The position numbers and the translations under genes were made by a program. Positions 1 through 5,887 of a stretch of DNA of 6,068 nt are shown piece after piece (position 1 is the first letter of the stretch; each line of letters starts with the position of its first letter). Origin of the DNA: Deinococcus sp. (GTDB lineage Bacteria > Deinococcota > Deinococci > Deinococcales > Thermaceae); the NCBI GenBank assembly GCA_023382135.1, contig JAMCQK010000174.1, positions 1 through 6,068 on the forward strand, read 5' to 3'. The notes under the pieces were generated by a model. That model made no database searches. It had not been told where the DNA came from and saw only the letters and a program-made list of their open reading frames with translations.

Positions 1-1
1 A

Positions 2-886
2 GTGCAGATTGAACGCGGCAAGAGCGCCAGCCGGGTGGGCGAGGTGTTGGAACGAGCGGGCCTGGTGCGTTCCGCCAAACTGTTTGCTATGTATCTGCGT
101 TTTTCGGGCCGCGACAAGTATCTGAGGCCCGGCATTTACCGGCTCACAGGCAGAGGCGTCAGGGTGCTGGCACAGGATATTTCCGGGAAGGCCAAGCCCG
201 TGAGCGTGAAGATTACTTTTCCTGAGGGTTGGCGTTTGAGCCAGATTGCCGAACGCCTCAGTGAAAATGGTTTCGGCGGCCAGGCGTTTTTGAAACTTGC
301 CACCAGCAGAAACAGCTTCTGGCCGGGCTACGCGAAGGGTGACAGCCTTGAAGGATTCTTATTCCCAGCTACCTACACTTTTGCGGCGGATTTGCCACCC
401 GAGGACATCCTGCGCGCCATGACCACGCGGCTTGAGCAGGAGTTTTCTCCTGAGACCAAGAGCCTCTTGGGTAAACTCAAGCTTTCGATTCAAGAATGGA
501 TTACCCTCGCGTCCATAGTGCAAGTCGAAGCGGCTAACGCCGCCGAGATGCCCGAAATTGCGGGGGTGTTCCTGAACCGCCTCGAGGCCGGCATGCCGCT
601 GCAGTCCGACCCCACAGTGGCCTACGCGCTAGGGAAAGACCTCCCCAAACTAGACCGCGCTGGCGCAGGGCGGCGGGTTTGCTCCCCGTATAACTCCTAC
701 CGGGTTAGAGGCCTGCCTCCTGGCGCTATCAGCAACCCAGGCGCCGATGCCCTGCGCGCGGTGCTGCAACCGAAACGAACAGATGACAAGGGCAGAAAAT
801 ACCTGTATTTTTTCCATTCAAACGGAAGAATCTTCCTGAACGTGGATTTTGAGAGCCACCAGCGCGACCTGGCCCGCTACCGTTGA
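2..886 (+). CDS. mltG: Endolytic murein transglycosylase MltG (YceG-like), 5'-truncated
   Basis: MltG is a membrane-anchored lytic transglycosylase that cuts nascent glycan strands and is thought to set their length; it acts outside the cytoplasmic membrane. The visible 294 residues hold the LysM-like entry region (about 1-60), then the YceG catalytic domain. Family signatures are clear: LEGFLFPATY (116-125), LASIVQVEAA (169-178), an LNRL block (191-194), LQSDPTVAY (200-208) and YNSYRVRGLPPGAISNPGAD (230-249). E176 sits at the family's conserved catalytic Glu, in the pattern IVxxE. The frame is open to the left edge, so the GTG at base 2 is probably an internal Val codon. The missing part should be the cytoplasmic tail and single membrane helix, usually a few dozen residues. 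The gene ends in TGA at 884-886 and converges on comM. The family call is secure; the true start lies outside the window. Confidence 0.95.
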   Translation: MQIERGKSASRVGEVLERAGLVRSAKLFAMYLRFSGRDKYLRPGIYRLTGRGVRVLAQDISGKAKPVSVKITFPEGWRLSQIAERLSENGFGGQAFLKLATSRNSFWPGYAKGDSLEGFLFPATYTFAADLPPEDILRAMTTRLEQEFSPETKSLLGKLKLSIQEWITLASIVQVEAANAAEMPEIAGVFLNRLEAGMPLQSDPTVAYALGKDLPKLDRAGAGRRVCSPYNSYRVRGLPPGAISNPGADALRAVLQPKRTDDKGRKYLYFFHSNGRIFLNVDFESHQRDLARYR

Positions 887-976
887 TGCCGAGAAAGCTG
901 CATGACATTTGGTTCCAAGAATTGAGATGTCCACCAACAAACAATTGATTTATGGTCATGGAAAAATTGGCGTTGA

Positions 977-996
977 GCAACAGGACAACCTGTTGC
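977..996. other. Perfect 8-bp inverted repeat (hairpin) between convergent genes
   Basis: GCAACAGG (977-984) and CCTGTTGC (989-996) are perfect reverse complements around the 4-base loop ACAA. The repeat lies between the converging 3' ends of mltG and comM, where terminators are expected. No T-run follows on the plus strand. On the minus strand a T5 run appears only about ten bases after the stem. It is therefore not a canonical intrinsic terminator. It may be a 3'-end stabilising hairpin, a weak or bidirectional terminator, or a protein site. The structure is certain; the role is inferred. Confidence 0.5.
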
Positions 997-999
997 GAT

Positions 1000-1025
1000 T
1001 TGGCGGGAGGGGCCAATTGGCGGGA
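1000..1025. repeat. Short direct repeat TTGGCGGGA x2
   Basis: The 9-mer TTGGCGGGA occurs at 1000-1008 and again at 1017-1025, a 17-base period, in the intergenic region between mltG and comM. The second copy follows directly on the palindrome CCAATTGG core (1013-1020). It lies just beyond the T-run of the proposed comM terminator. Two copies of a 9-mer could be a small duplication or chance; no function is claimed. Confidence 0.35.
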
Positions 1026-1026
1026 T

Positions 1027-1051
1027 AAAAAAGCCGAAGAGTCTGCCCTCG
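1027..1051 (-). terminator. Probable rho-independent terminator of comM
   Basis: Read on the minus strand, four bases after the comM stop codon, CGAGGG (1051-1046) can pair with CTCTTCG-side bases ending at 1035. This gives a six-pair stem with two G-U wobbles and a five-base loop. The stem is followed by GC and then six T (1032-1027). Position and T-tract fit an intrinsic terminator, but the stem is short and imperfect, so efficiency may be modest. On the plus strand the element lacks a T-run and would not terminate mltG. Confidence 0.4.
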
Positions 1052-1054
1052 TCA

Positions 1055-2545
1055 CTAGACCAAGCTTCTCCGGTAGGTGAGCGCTTCCGCCAGGTGGGAT
1101 TCCTGAAGATCTTCGCTCCCGGCCAGATCCGCTATGGTGCGGGCCGCGCGCAGAATGCGGTCGTAGCTGCGTGCGGTGAGCGCTAGGCGCTTGGCGGCAG
1201 CCTGAAGAACTCCCTCTGCGCCCGCCGTCATCTGGATTCTCGAGCGCAGCGCCCGGCCCAAGAGTTCGCTATTGGGTTTACCCTGGCGCCTGAGCATCCG
1301 CTCGCGCGCGGCGAGAACGCGCTCGCGCACTACCTGCGTGGGCTCACCCTCGGCGGCGCGCGAGAGCTCGGCCGGGGTAAGCCGGGGGACTTCCACCACC
1401 AAGTCGAAGCGGTCTAGCAAGGGGCCGCTGATTCTTCCCGCGTAGCGCTGGCGCGAAAGAGGCGTGCAGCTGCAGGCCCGCTCGGGGTCGCCGTACCAGC
1501 CGCAGGGGCAGGGGTTCATAGCGGCCACCAGCAAGAAGCGCGCCGGGAAAGTAAGGCTCGCTTTGGCGCGGGCCACCGTTACCACCCCGTCTTCCAAGGG
1601 CTGGCGCAGGACCTCGAGGGCGCTTCTGGAAAACTCCGGAAACTCGTCGAGAAAGAGCACCCCGCGGTGCGCCAACGAAATCTCCCCCGGCTTGGGGATA
1701 CCCCCTCCGCCAATCAGTCCGGCATCCGAAACCGAACTGTGCGGCGCGCGAAAGGGCGGCATCTTGATTAAACCGCGCATCAGCTTTCCGGCGGCGGAGT
1801 GGACCCGGGTGACCTCGAGAGCTTCCTCCCTGCTCAGCAGAGGAAGCAGGCCGGTAATCCTCTTGGCCAGCATGGTCTTGCCGGAACCGGGGGTTCCGAC
1901 CATCAGCAGGTGGTGGCCGCCCGCGGCGGCAATTTCCAAAGCCCGTTTGCCCTGCGCCTGTCCTTTTACATCGGCCAGGTCCAGCAGGGCCTCGAGGCCC
2001 TCGTCATTGGCAGTTGCCGCCGCCGGGGGCACCTCCAGGCTGCCACACAGGAACTCCACCACCTGCGGCAGGTTCTCAAACGGATACGCGCTCACGCCCT
2101 CCACCAGGGCCGCCTCTTCGGCGCAGTCTTTGGGAAGCACCAGGGAGAGCCCCTCGGCAAGCGCGCCCAGCGCCAGGTTCACCGCCCCCGGCACCGGGCG
2201 CAGTTCGCCGTCTAAACCCAGCTCACCAGCGGCGGCAATGTTCCTGAGCGCCTCCGGCGGAATTACCCCTTGCGCGCACAAAAGCCCGATGGCAATGGGC
2301 AGGTCGTAATGGGAACCCTCTTTTCTTTGCTCGGCGGGCGCCAGGTTCACCACGATGCGCGCGGCAGGGTAGCTGTAGCCGGCGTTCTTGAGCGCAGCAC
2401 GCACGCGCTCGCGCGATTCCTCCACTGCTTTATCGGGCAGCCCTACAACCGTATACGAGACCATGCCCCGCGAGACATCCACTTCCACTGTGACCGGCTG
2501 GGCGTCCAGACCAAACAAGCTGTAGGTTCGCACCTGGGCTAGCAC
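1055..2545 (-). CDS. comM: ComM/YifB family AAA+ ATPase (Mg-chelatase-like), complete
   Basis: ComM is a hexameric AAA+ helicase that drives branch migration of transforming DNA in naturally competent bacteria; it acts in the cytoplasm with RecA. The 496-residue length is normal for the family. The order of parts is complete: an N-terminal Lon-protease-like/ChlI domain (about 15-140, with GLPDKAVEESRERVRAAL at 35-52), Walker A GTPGSGKT (217-224), Walker B GVLFLDEF (295-302), a four-Cys insertion (C346, C348, C358, C360) that can bind zinc, GPLLDRFD (374-381) with a conserved Arg, and the C-terminal Mg-chelatase domain (about 405-494). GTG at 2545-2543 is chosen because a stop lies four codons upstream and the N-terminus MLAQVRTYSLFGL fits the family. 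No Shine-Dalgarno is present. A TAGACT box six bases upstream suggests a leaderless message. It is divergent from the MFS gene and convergent with mltG. Older databases label it Mg chelatase subunit; a chlorophyll role is not implied. Confidence 0.95.
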   Translation of the reverse strand: MLAQVRTYSLFGLDAQPVTVEVDVSRGMVSYTVVGLPDKAVEESRERVRAALKNAGYSYPAARIVVNLAPAEQRKEGSHYDLPIAIGLLCAQGVIPPEALRNIAAAGELGLDGELRPVPGAVNLALGALAEGLSLVLPKDCAEEAALVEGVSAYPFENLPQVVEFLCGSLEVPPAAATANDEGLEALLDLADVKGQAQGKRALEIAAAGGHHLLMVGTPGSGKTMLAKRITGLLPLLSREEALEVTRVHSAAGKLMRGLIKMPPFRAPHSSVSDAGLIGGGGIPKPGEISLAHRGVLFLDEFPEFSRSALEVLRQPLEDGVVTVARAKASLTFPARFLLVAAMNPCPCGWYGDPERACSCTPLSRQRYAGRISGPLLDRFDLVVEVPRLTPAELSRAAEGEPTQVVRERVLAARERMLRRQGKPNSELLGRALRSRIQMTAGAEGVLQAAAKRLALTARSYDRILRAARTIADLAGSEDLQESHLAEALTYRRSLV

Positions 2546-2557
2546 CAGATGAGTCTA
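2546..2557 (-). promoter_or_regulatory. Leaderless-type -10 box for comM
   Basis: On the minus strand TAGACT (2557-2552) matches the TANNNT -10 pattern and is followed by six bases (CATCTG) and then the GTG start. If transcription starts about seven bases after the box, as is usual, the mRNA would begin at the start codon. This agrees with the lack of a Shine-Dalgarno sequence. I see no good TTGACA-like -35 at 16-18 bases upstream. Confidence 0.55.
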
Positions 2558-2575
2558 ATGGGAAGAAGTGGAATA

Positions 2576-2596
2576 AACGCCAGGCGCTGAACGCCA
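2576..2596. repeat. Repeat/dyad in the divergent promoter region
   Basis: AACGCCA occurs twice (2576-2582 and 2590-2596, 14-base period), and CGCC-A-GGCG (2578-2586) forms a small dyad inside it. The element lies roughly midway in the 101-base gap between comM and the MFS gene, upstream of both -10 boxes. It could be an operator or activator site shared by the two promoters. It is short and GC-rich, so chance is a real alternative. Confidence 0.25.
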
Positions 2597-2634
2597 ACAG
2601 CAAAATGCCCAACCCTACACCCAAGCCCCGCCAC

Positions 2635-2646
2635 TAGAATGGCAGG
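2635..2646 (+). promoter_or_regulatory. Leaderless-type -10 box for the MFS gene
   Basis: TAGAAT (2635-2640) is close to the TATAAT consensus and fits TANNNT. Exactly six bases (GGCAGG) separate it from the ATG at 2647, the same geometry as the comM promoter on the other strand. The GGCAGG bases touch the start codon and are too close to act as a normal Shine-Dalgarno. A recognisable -35 is not seen. Confidence 0.6.
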
Positions 2647-3720
2647 ATGCAGAGAAGCCGCTTGCTCGCGGGGAGTTTTCTTGGTCTGTTCATGTCGGGT
2701 GTGATCGCCGCTAGCCCGGGCGCGGTCTTTCCCAGCTGGCAACGGGAGCTTCACATCGACCACGAGCTGGCGTACTATTTCAACTCCTTCCTTGTGGGTG
2801 TGATGGTAAGCATTGCGTTGGCTAACCGCTCCAGAATGCGCCACCCGTGGTATTCGCTGGCGCTTGTCACGGCTGCGGCGGCACTGGTGGGAATATCGCT
2901 GGCCCCAAGCTTTGCCGTAGTTGTTGTCTCCGCTTTATTTTTGGGTCTGGCGGTGGGCACCATAAACGTTCATTCCAACGGGCTTCCGGGGGATCTATTC
3001 CCGGAAAACCGCATACTGGTGCTTTTCCGCGTGAATGCGGCATTTGGGATCGGCTCGGTGTGCGGCCCGCTGCTGATGACATTTCTGCCCTGGAGAACCT
3101 CCTATCTCTTGTTTGCCGTGGTTGCGGTAGTCGCCGCCCTGCTGGTACTGAAGGCTCCGCAGGTAGCCACCACGCCGGGAACCAGGGGAGAACGCAGGGC
3201 AGCGGGGCTGCTCCCATTGGTGTTTTTGACGGTTTCGGTGTACACCGGCCTCGAGGTCGGCCTGGCTACCTTCTCGGGCCAGTACCTTGGGCACCTCGGC
3301 TATCCAGAGCGCCTCACCGGCCTTTTGCTTTCACTTTATTGGGCCGGTCTCACGCTGGGAAGACTCACCCTCGGGGGCTTTTTCAGCCGCCGGCCTTTGC
3401 GCGGGCTAAGTATTTTTCTTTCCGCCACCGTGCTTGCGGTGGGCTTCTTTTTCTTTCCACTGCTTGCACCCTTCTTTCCATTGGCGGGCTTCTTGATCGG
3501 GCCCACCTTTCCCACCTTTGTTAGCATGGCGCAGCTGCGTTTTGGGCCGGGCGCCACTGGCTACATGCTCTACGCGGGCGCGCTTGGCGGCACGCTGGCG
3601 CCGGCGCTACTGGCGCTGCTTCCGGTGACAACGCTTCCCCTTGGCTTGCTTTCGCTAAGCCTGGTCCTGGCCACTCTTACGCTCTACCTACTAGGACGCA
3701 ATGCAAGCGCTACTCTTTGA
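2647..3720 (+). CDS. MFS transporter, about 12 membrane segments, substrate unknown
   Basis: This is a polytopic inner-membrane carrier of the major facilitator superfamily, presumably a proton-coupled importer or exporter. The 357 residues contain about twelve hydrophobic segments, roughly at 5-24, 43-60, 68-86, 88-108, 125-146, 150-170, 187-208, 222-243, 253-268, 270-291, 300-325 and 331-350. A charged cytoplasmic linker (about 171-186, TTPGTRGERR) separates the two six-helix halves. The pattern LGLAVGTINVHSNGLPGDLF (99-118), followed by FGIGSVCGPLL (133-143), recalls the fucose-permease-like/YfkF-like branch, where this segment reads GxxxxxNxLxxDLxP. That similarity is from memory and does not fix the substrate. 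At 357 residues it is shorter than most MFS proteins, with very short loops. The ATG is supported by the -10 box six bases upstream. The 3' end overlaps the HAD gene by 20 bases. Confidence 0.85.
   Translation: MQRSRLLAGSFLGLFMSGVIAASPGAVFPSWQRELHIDHELAYYFNSFLVGVMVSIALANRSRMRHPWYSLALVTAAAALVGISLAPSFAVVVVSALFLGLAVGTINVHSNGLPGDLFPENRILVLFRVNAAFGIGSVCGPLLMTFLPWRTSYLLFAVVAVVAALLVLKAPQVATTPGTRGERRAAGLLPLVFLTVSVYTGLEVGLATFSGQYLGHLGYPERLTGLLLSLYWAGLTLGRLTLGGFFSRRPLRGLSIFLSATVLAVGFFFFPLLAPFFPLAGFLIGPTFPTFVSMAQLRFGPGATGYMLYAGALGGTLAPALLALLPVTTLPLGLLSLSLVLATLTLYLLGRNASATL
3693..3696 (+). promoter_or_regulatory. Shine-Dalgarno for the HAD gene inside the MFS coding region
   Basis: AGGA ends four bases before the ATG at 3701. 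It lies within the last codons of the MFS gene, which fixes the HAD start and supports translational coupling. The downstream gene of this pair has a ribosome binding site while the upstream one has none, as expected for a leaderless first gene followed by an internal cistron. Confidence 0.6.
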
Positions 3721-4345
3721 CCTCGACGGTACCCTGGCCGACACCGACCGCCTGCACGAGCAGGCCTGGATTGAGACACTCCTTGCTGCGGGAGTTAAGG
3801 CAGACCACAAGCTGTATCAAGCGCGCATCAGCGGAAGGCTGAACCCGGATATCACCCGGGACCTGCTTCCGCATCTTTCCGAAAACCAAAGAAGCAGGAT
3901 TTGCGATGACAAAGAAGCTCGCTTTAGGGCGCTGGCATCGAATCTTGAACCCACCGCCGGACTGGTTAATCTCTGCGAGTTTGCAGCCGGCAAAGGGCTG
4001 AAGCTGGCGGTGGTGAGCAATGCCCCCAGGGCAAACGCCGAACACATTTTGAAGGCCTTGAACCTGGAGTTCCCCGAAATGGTCTTGAGTGAAGACATTG
4101 GCGCCGGAAAACCCGACCCCAGGCCGTACCAGGTGGCCCTGAAAAGGCTGGGCGTCACCGCTGGCCAAGCGCTCGCTTTCGAGGACTCGCCGTCCGGCGT
4201 GCGCTCGGCGGTGGCTGCGGGTATCCCCACCGTGGGTTTATCAACGGGGCATACTCCAGAGGCGCTACAACGGGCCGGTGCTTTTCTGGTAGTCGAAAAC
4301 TTCGCTGGTAAAGAGTTGTGGAACCTGCTGTCTAGCCATCTTTGA
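3701..4345 (+). CDS. HAD-superfamily phosphatase/phosphomutase (beta-PGM/Gph-like, subfamily IA)
   Basis: A cytoplasmic haloacid-dehalogenase-fold hydrolase, most likely acting on a small phosphorylated metabolite such as a sugar phosphate or phosphoglycolate. All four HAD motifs are present in 214 residues. Motif I is FDLDGTLADT (6-15), with nucleophile D7 and acid/base D9. Motif II is VVSNA (104-108; S106). Motif III is GKPDP (136-140; K137). Motif IV is FEDSPSG (160-166), with E161/D162 binding Mg. The helical cap inserted after motif I (about 16-80) is the C1 type of the beta-phosphoglucomutase/phosphoglycolate phosphatase branch. Motif I starts six residues after the ATG, as is usual, supporting this start. 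It overlaps the MFS gene by 20 bases, so the two are probably co-translated; a transporter plus phosphatase could handle one imported compound, but that is inference. Its 3' end overlaps the converging nucleotidyltransferase gene by 14 bases. Confidence 0.9.
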   Translation: MQALLFDLDGTLADTDRLHEQAWIETLLAAGVKADHKLYQARISGRLNPDITRDLLPHLSENQRSRICDDKEARFRALASNLEPTAGLVNLCEFAAGKGLKLAVVSNAPRANAEHILKALNLEFPEMVLSEDIGAGKPDPRPYQVALKRLGVTAGQALAFEDSPSGVRSAVAAGIPTVGLSTGHTPEALQRAGAFLVVENFAGKELWNLLSSHL

Positions 4346-4814
4346 GGAAACGCTCTATTAAATCCGCGCGCTCTTCACGACCCATCTTTCGGTAGGCTTC
4401 GGCCTCGTAGGAAAGCGACAAGACCGGCACCTTCATGCCTTCGAATTCGACATAACACTTGTGGCGGCCGATATCGGTTGGCGGCTCCCATTCGCGATGA
4501 GCCGAGGTTCGCTTCTGCAAGGCGCCCATCACCTGCACCTGCACCCCGTTGATAACGAAGTCTCCAAGGTGAGACCGGATGCGTTCTCCCGCACGGTCCG
4601 GACCCACGGGATGGCGCACGTATTCAGCGAAAAGCTCGCCAAACCGGTATGCCCCTTCTTTGTCGGTCTGGATGTCTATGTCTCTGGGGCTTAGCGGCAG
4701 ACCCTGCATGGCAAAGGCCAGGCTGCCGGTTAGCACCCAGTTGGTTCCACTCTGTTCGAGCCTGGAGTAGATGAGCCGAAAGGCCGCGAGCATGGGTAGC
4801 GGGATCTGGCTCAT
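4332..4814 (-). CDS. Small nucleotidyltransferase-fold protein, function unknown
   Basis: This 160-residue protein looks like a stand-alone pol-beta-type nucleotidyltransferase domain. After an N-terminal helix it has VLTGSLAFAMQG (27-38), the GS motif on the first strand-turn, followed by PRDIDIQTD (43-51) with metal-binding D45 and D47. The C-terminal part (VPVLSLSYEAEAYRKMGR, 129-146) is the helix region typical of small NTases that modify RNA, proteins or antibiotics, or act as toxins. The third carboxylate, expected on the strand VQVQVMG (91-97), is not evident: the facing positions are Gln. Activity is thus uncertain. ATG at 4814-4812 overlaps the TGA of the upstream epimerase as ATGA. 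No Shine-Dalgarno is visible, so translation probably depends on coupling. I cannot assign a substrate. No partner antitoxin (e.g. a HEPN-type protein) is next to it. Confidence 0.7.
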   Translation of the reverse strand: MSQIPLPMLAAFRLIYSRLEQSGTNWVLTGSLAFAMQGLPLSPRDIDIQTDKEGAYRFGELFAEYVRHPVGPDRAGERIRSHLGDFVINGVQVQVMGALQKRTSAHREWEPPTDIGRHKCYVEFEGMKVPVLSLSYEAEAYRKMGREERADLIERFLKDG

Positions 4815-5887
4815 AGGACAAAACGTTCAAAGTTCGCCCTGTCAAACCGGCACTTGACCAAGTCTTCCCAGTAGAGAAAGCCAGCCTTCAACTCCGGGAA
4901 GCCGTGGAAACCCTCTTCCGCCTTGAGGTGGAAGCTTAGCTCACAAGGCTCAGTTACTGGCCCCTGGAACGAAAGCAAGGCGGTCTGGTAGGCGCCAAAG
5001 CTGGACAGGGCCTGCGAACCCAGCATCACTTTTTTGCCAGCGGCCCCCGCCAGCGAGATCATCTCCAGGCTCCAGCTCACCCCGCTGCGCGCCGGCTTGA
5101 TATTTAGCACGTCAAAGGTGTCGAGCTCCAGCTCACGCTGAAGATCGCGGATGGTGAACGCGGAATCATCGGCGATGAGCGGGAGAATTCCCGCCTGGCG
5201 GAGCTTCTTTCGGGCCGATACCTGTTCAACGGGCAAAGGCTCTTCCACGTACATGAGCCCGGCGTCGCGCCAAGCGGTTAGATATTTTTCCGCGTTGTCC
5301 GCGCCGAGCGTTTCGTTGGCGTCCGCGTAGAGGTCTATCTCAGGAAAGCGGTTTTTGATCATGGCAATCTTTTCAAGGTCGCCCTCGAGGCCTGGCCCCA
5401 CCTTGACCTTGAGTACCCGCACACCCATGGCGTACACATATGCGGCGTCCGCCAGCATCTCCTCTGTGTCCGCGATCCCCAGAATGTAGCTCACCCTCAC
5501 ACGCTGGTGGCCCGGGGGGAGCAGCTGGTAAAGCTCTTTCCCCTGGCTTTTTGCCCTGGCTTCCCATAGCGCAATGTCCAGGCCGCCCTTTGCGGTTAGG
5601 TTCGCGGGGAAAGCATCGAAAACTTTCCTGTGCGCCCAGGCATCTTCAATATCCAGCCCAACCAACCTGCTTGCCAAGTAGTCCACCGCCGCCAACACGG
5701 TGCCCACGGTTTCGCCGTAAATAGTAGGTCTCGGGGGAATTTCCGCCCGGCCCAGAGAGCCGTCGGACAACTCCACTTCCACCAGAACGTGGTCCAAGGC
5801 CGCAAGCTCGCTGGATTTTCCCCATCGGAGCGCGCCCTTGAGCGGTATATGGAAAGGGTGGGGCGTAACACGCTTAATGATTGGCAT
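4811..5887 (-). CDS. Enolase-superfamily epimerase/cycloisomerase (MLE subgroup, dipeptide-epimerase-like)
   Basis: A cytoplasmic Mg-dependent enzyme that abstracts a proton next to a carboxylate. The 358 residues give an N-terminal capping domain (about 1-120), then a TIM barrel. Active-site landmarks are in order: LKVKVG (159-164) with base pair K160/K162, metal ligands D189 (in ADANETL), E215 (in YVEEPL) and D240 (in IADDSAF), and the opposite-face base K264 in NIKPARSGV. Two lysines on opposite faces are the hallmark of the muconate-lactonising subgroup, which includes L-Ala-D/L-Glu epimerase, o-succinylbenzoate synthase and N-acylamino acid racemase. The specificity loop reads GSQALSSFG (290-298). 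I do not see the C-terminal DxD of classical Ala-Glu epimerases, so the substrate is open. ATG at 5887 is preceded by AAAGGG five bases upstream. It overlaps the upstream gene by 14 bases and the downstream gene by 4. Confidence 0.85.
   Translation of the reverse strand: MPIIKRVTPHPFHIPLKGALRWGKSSELAALDHVLVEVELSDGSLGRAEIPPRPTIYGETVGTVLAAVDYLASRLVGLDIEDAWAHRKVFDAFPANLTAKGGLDIALWEARAKSQGKELYQLLPPGHQRVRVSYILGIADTEEMLADAAYVYAMGVRVLKVKVGPGLEGDLEKIAMIKNRFPEIDLYADANETLGADNAEKYLTAWRDAGLMYVEEPLPVEQVSARKKLRQAGILPLIADDSAFTIRDLQRELELDTFDVLNIKPARSGVSWSLEMISLAGAAGKKVMLGSQALSSFGAYQTALLSFQGPVTEPCELSFHLKAEEGFHGFPELKAGFLYWEDLVKCRFDRANFERFVL

Noticed and set aside
901..960. CATGAC (901-906) and GTCATG (955-960) as a long-loop stem
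   Set aside because: Six base pairs across a 48-base loop is expected by chance and has no supporting context.
729..1055. 108-codon minus-strand frame starting one base into the comM stop
   Set aside because: The GTG start next to the comM stop is tempting as a coupled gene, but the frame runs through the proposed terminator and hairpin and then antisense into mltG. It has no recognisable domain.
1464..2309. Long plus-strand open frame (281 codons) opposite comM
   Set aside because: It lies wholly antisense to a well-supported ComM, is rich in Ser/Ala/Pro/Arg low-complexity stretches and matches no family I know. It is a typical shadow of GC-rich coding DNA.
2847..3524. 225-codon plus-strand frame inside the MFS gene
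   Set aside because: It is in another frame of a clear membrane-protein gene, is rich in Gly/Arg/Cys and has no family features. It is a shadow of the MFS coding sequence.
4332..4814. A type IV or VII toxin-antitoxin system based on the nucleotidyltransferase
   Set aside because: No adjacent antitoxin-like or HEPN-like gene is present; the neighbours are a metabolic enzyme and a converging phosphatase.
2..5887. A peptidoglycan-recycling link between MltG and the epimerase
   Set aside because: They are in separate operons on opposite strands, more than 3.9 kb apart, and the epimerase substrate is not established as a murein dipeptide.
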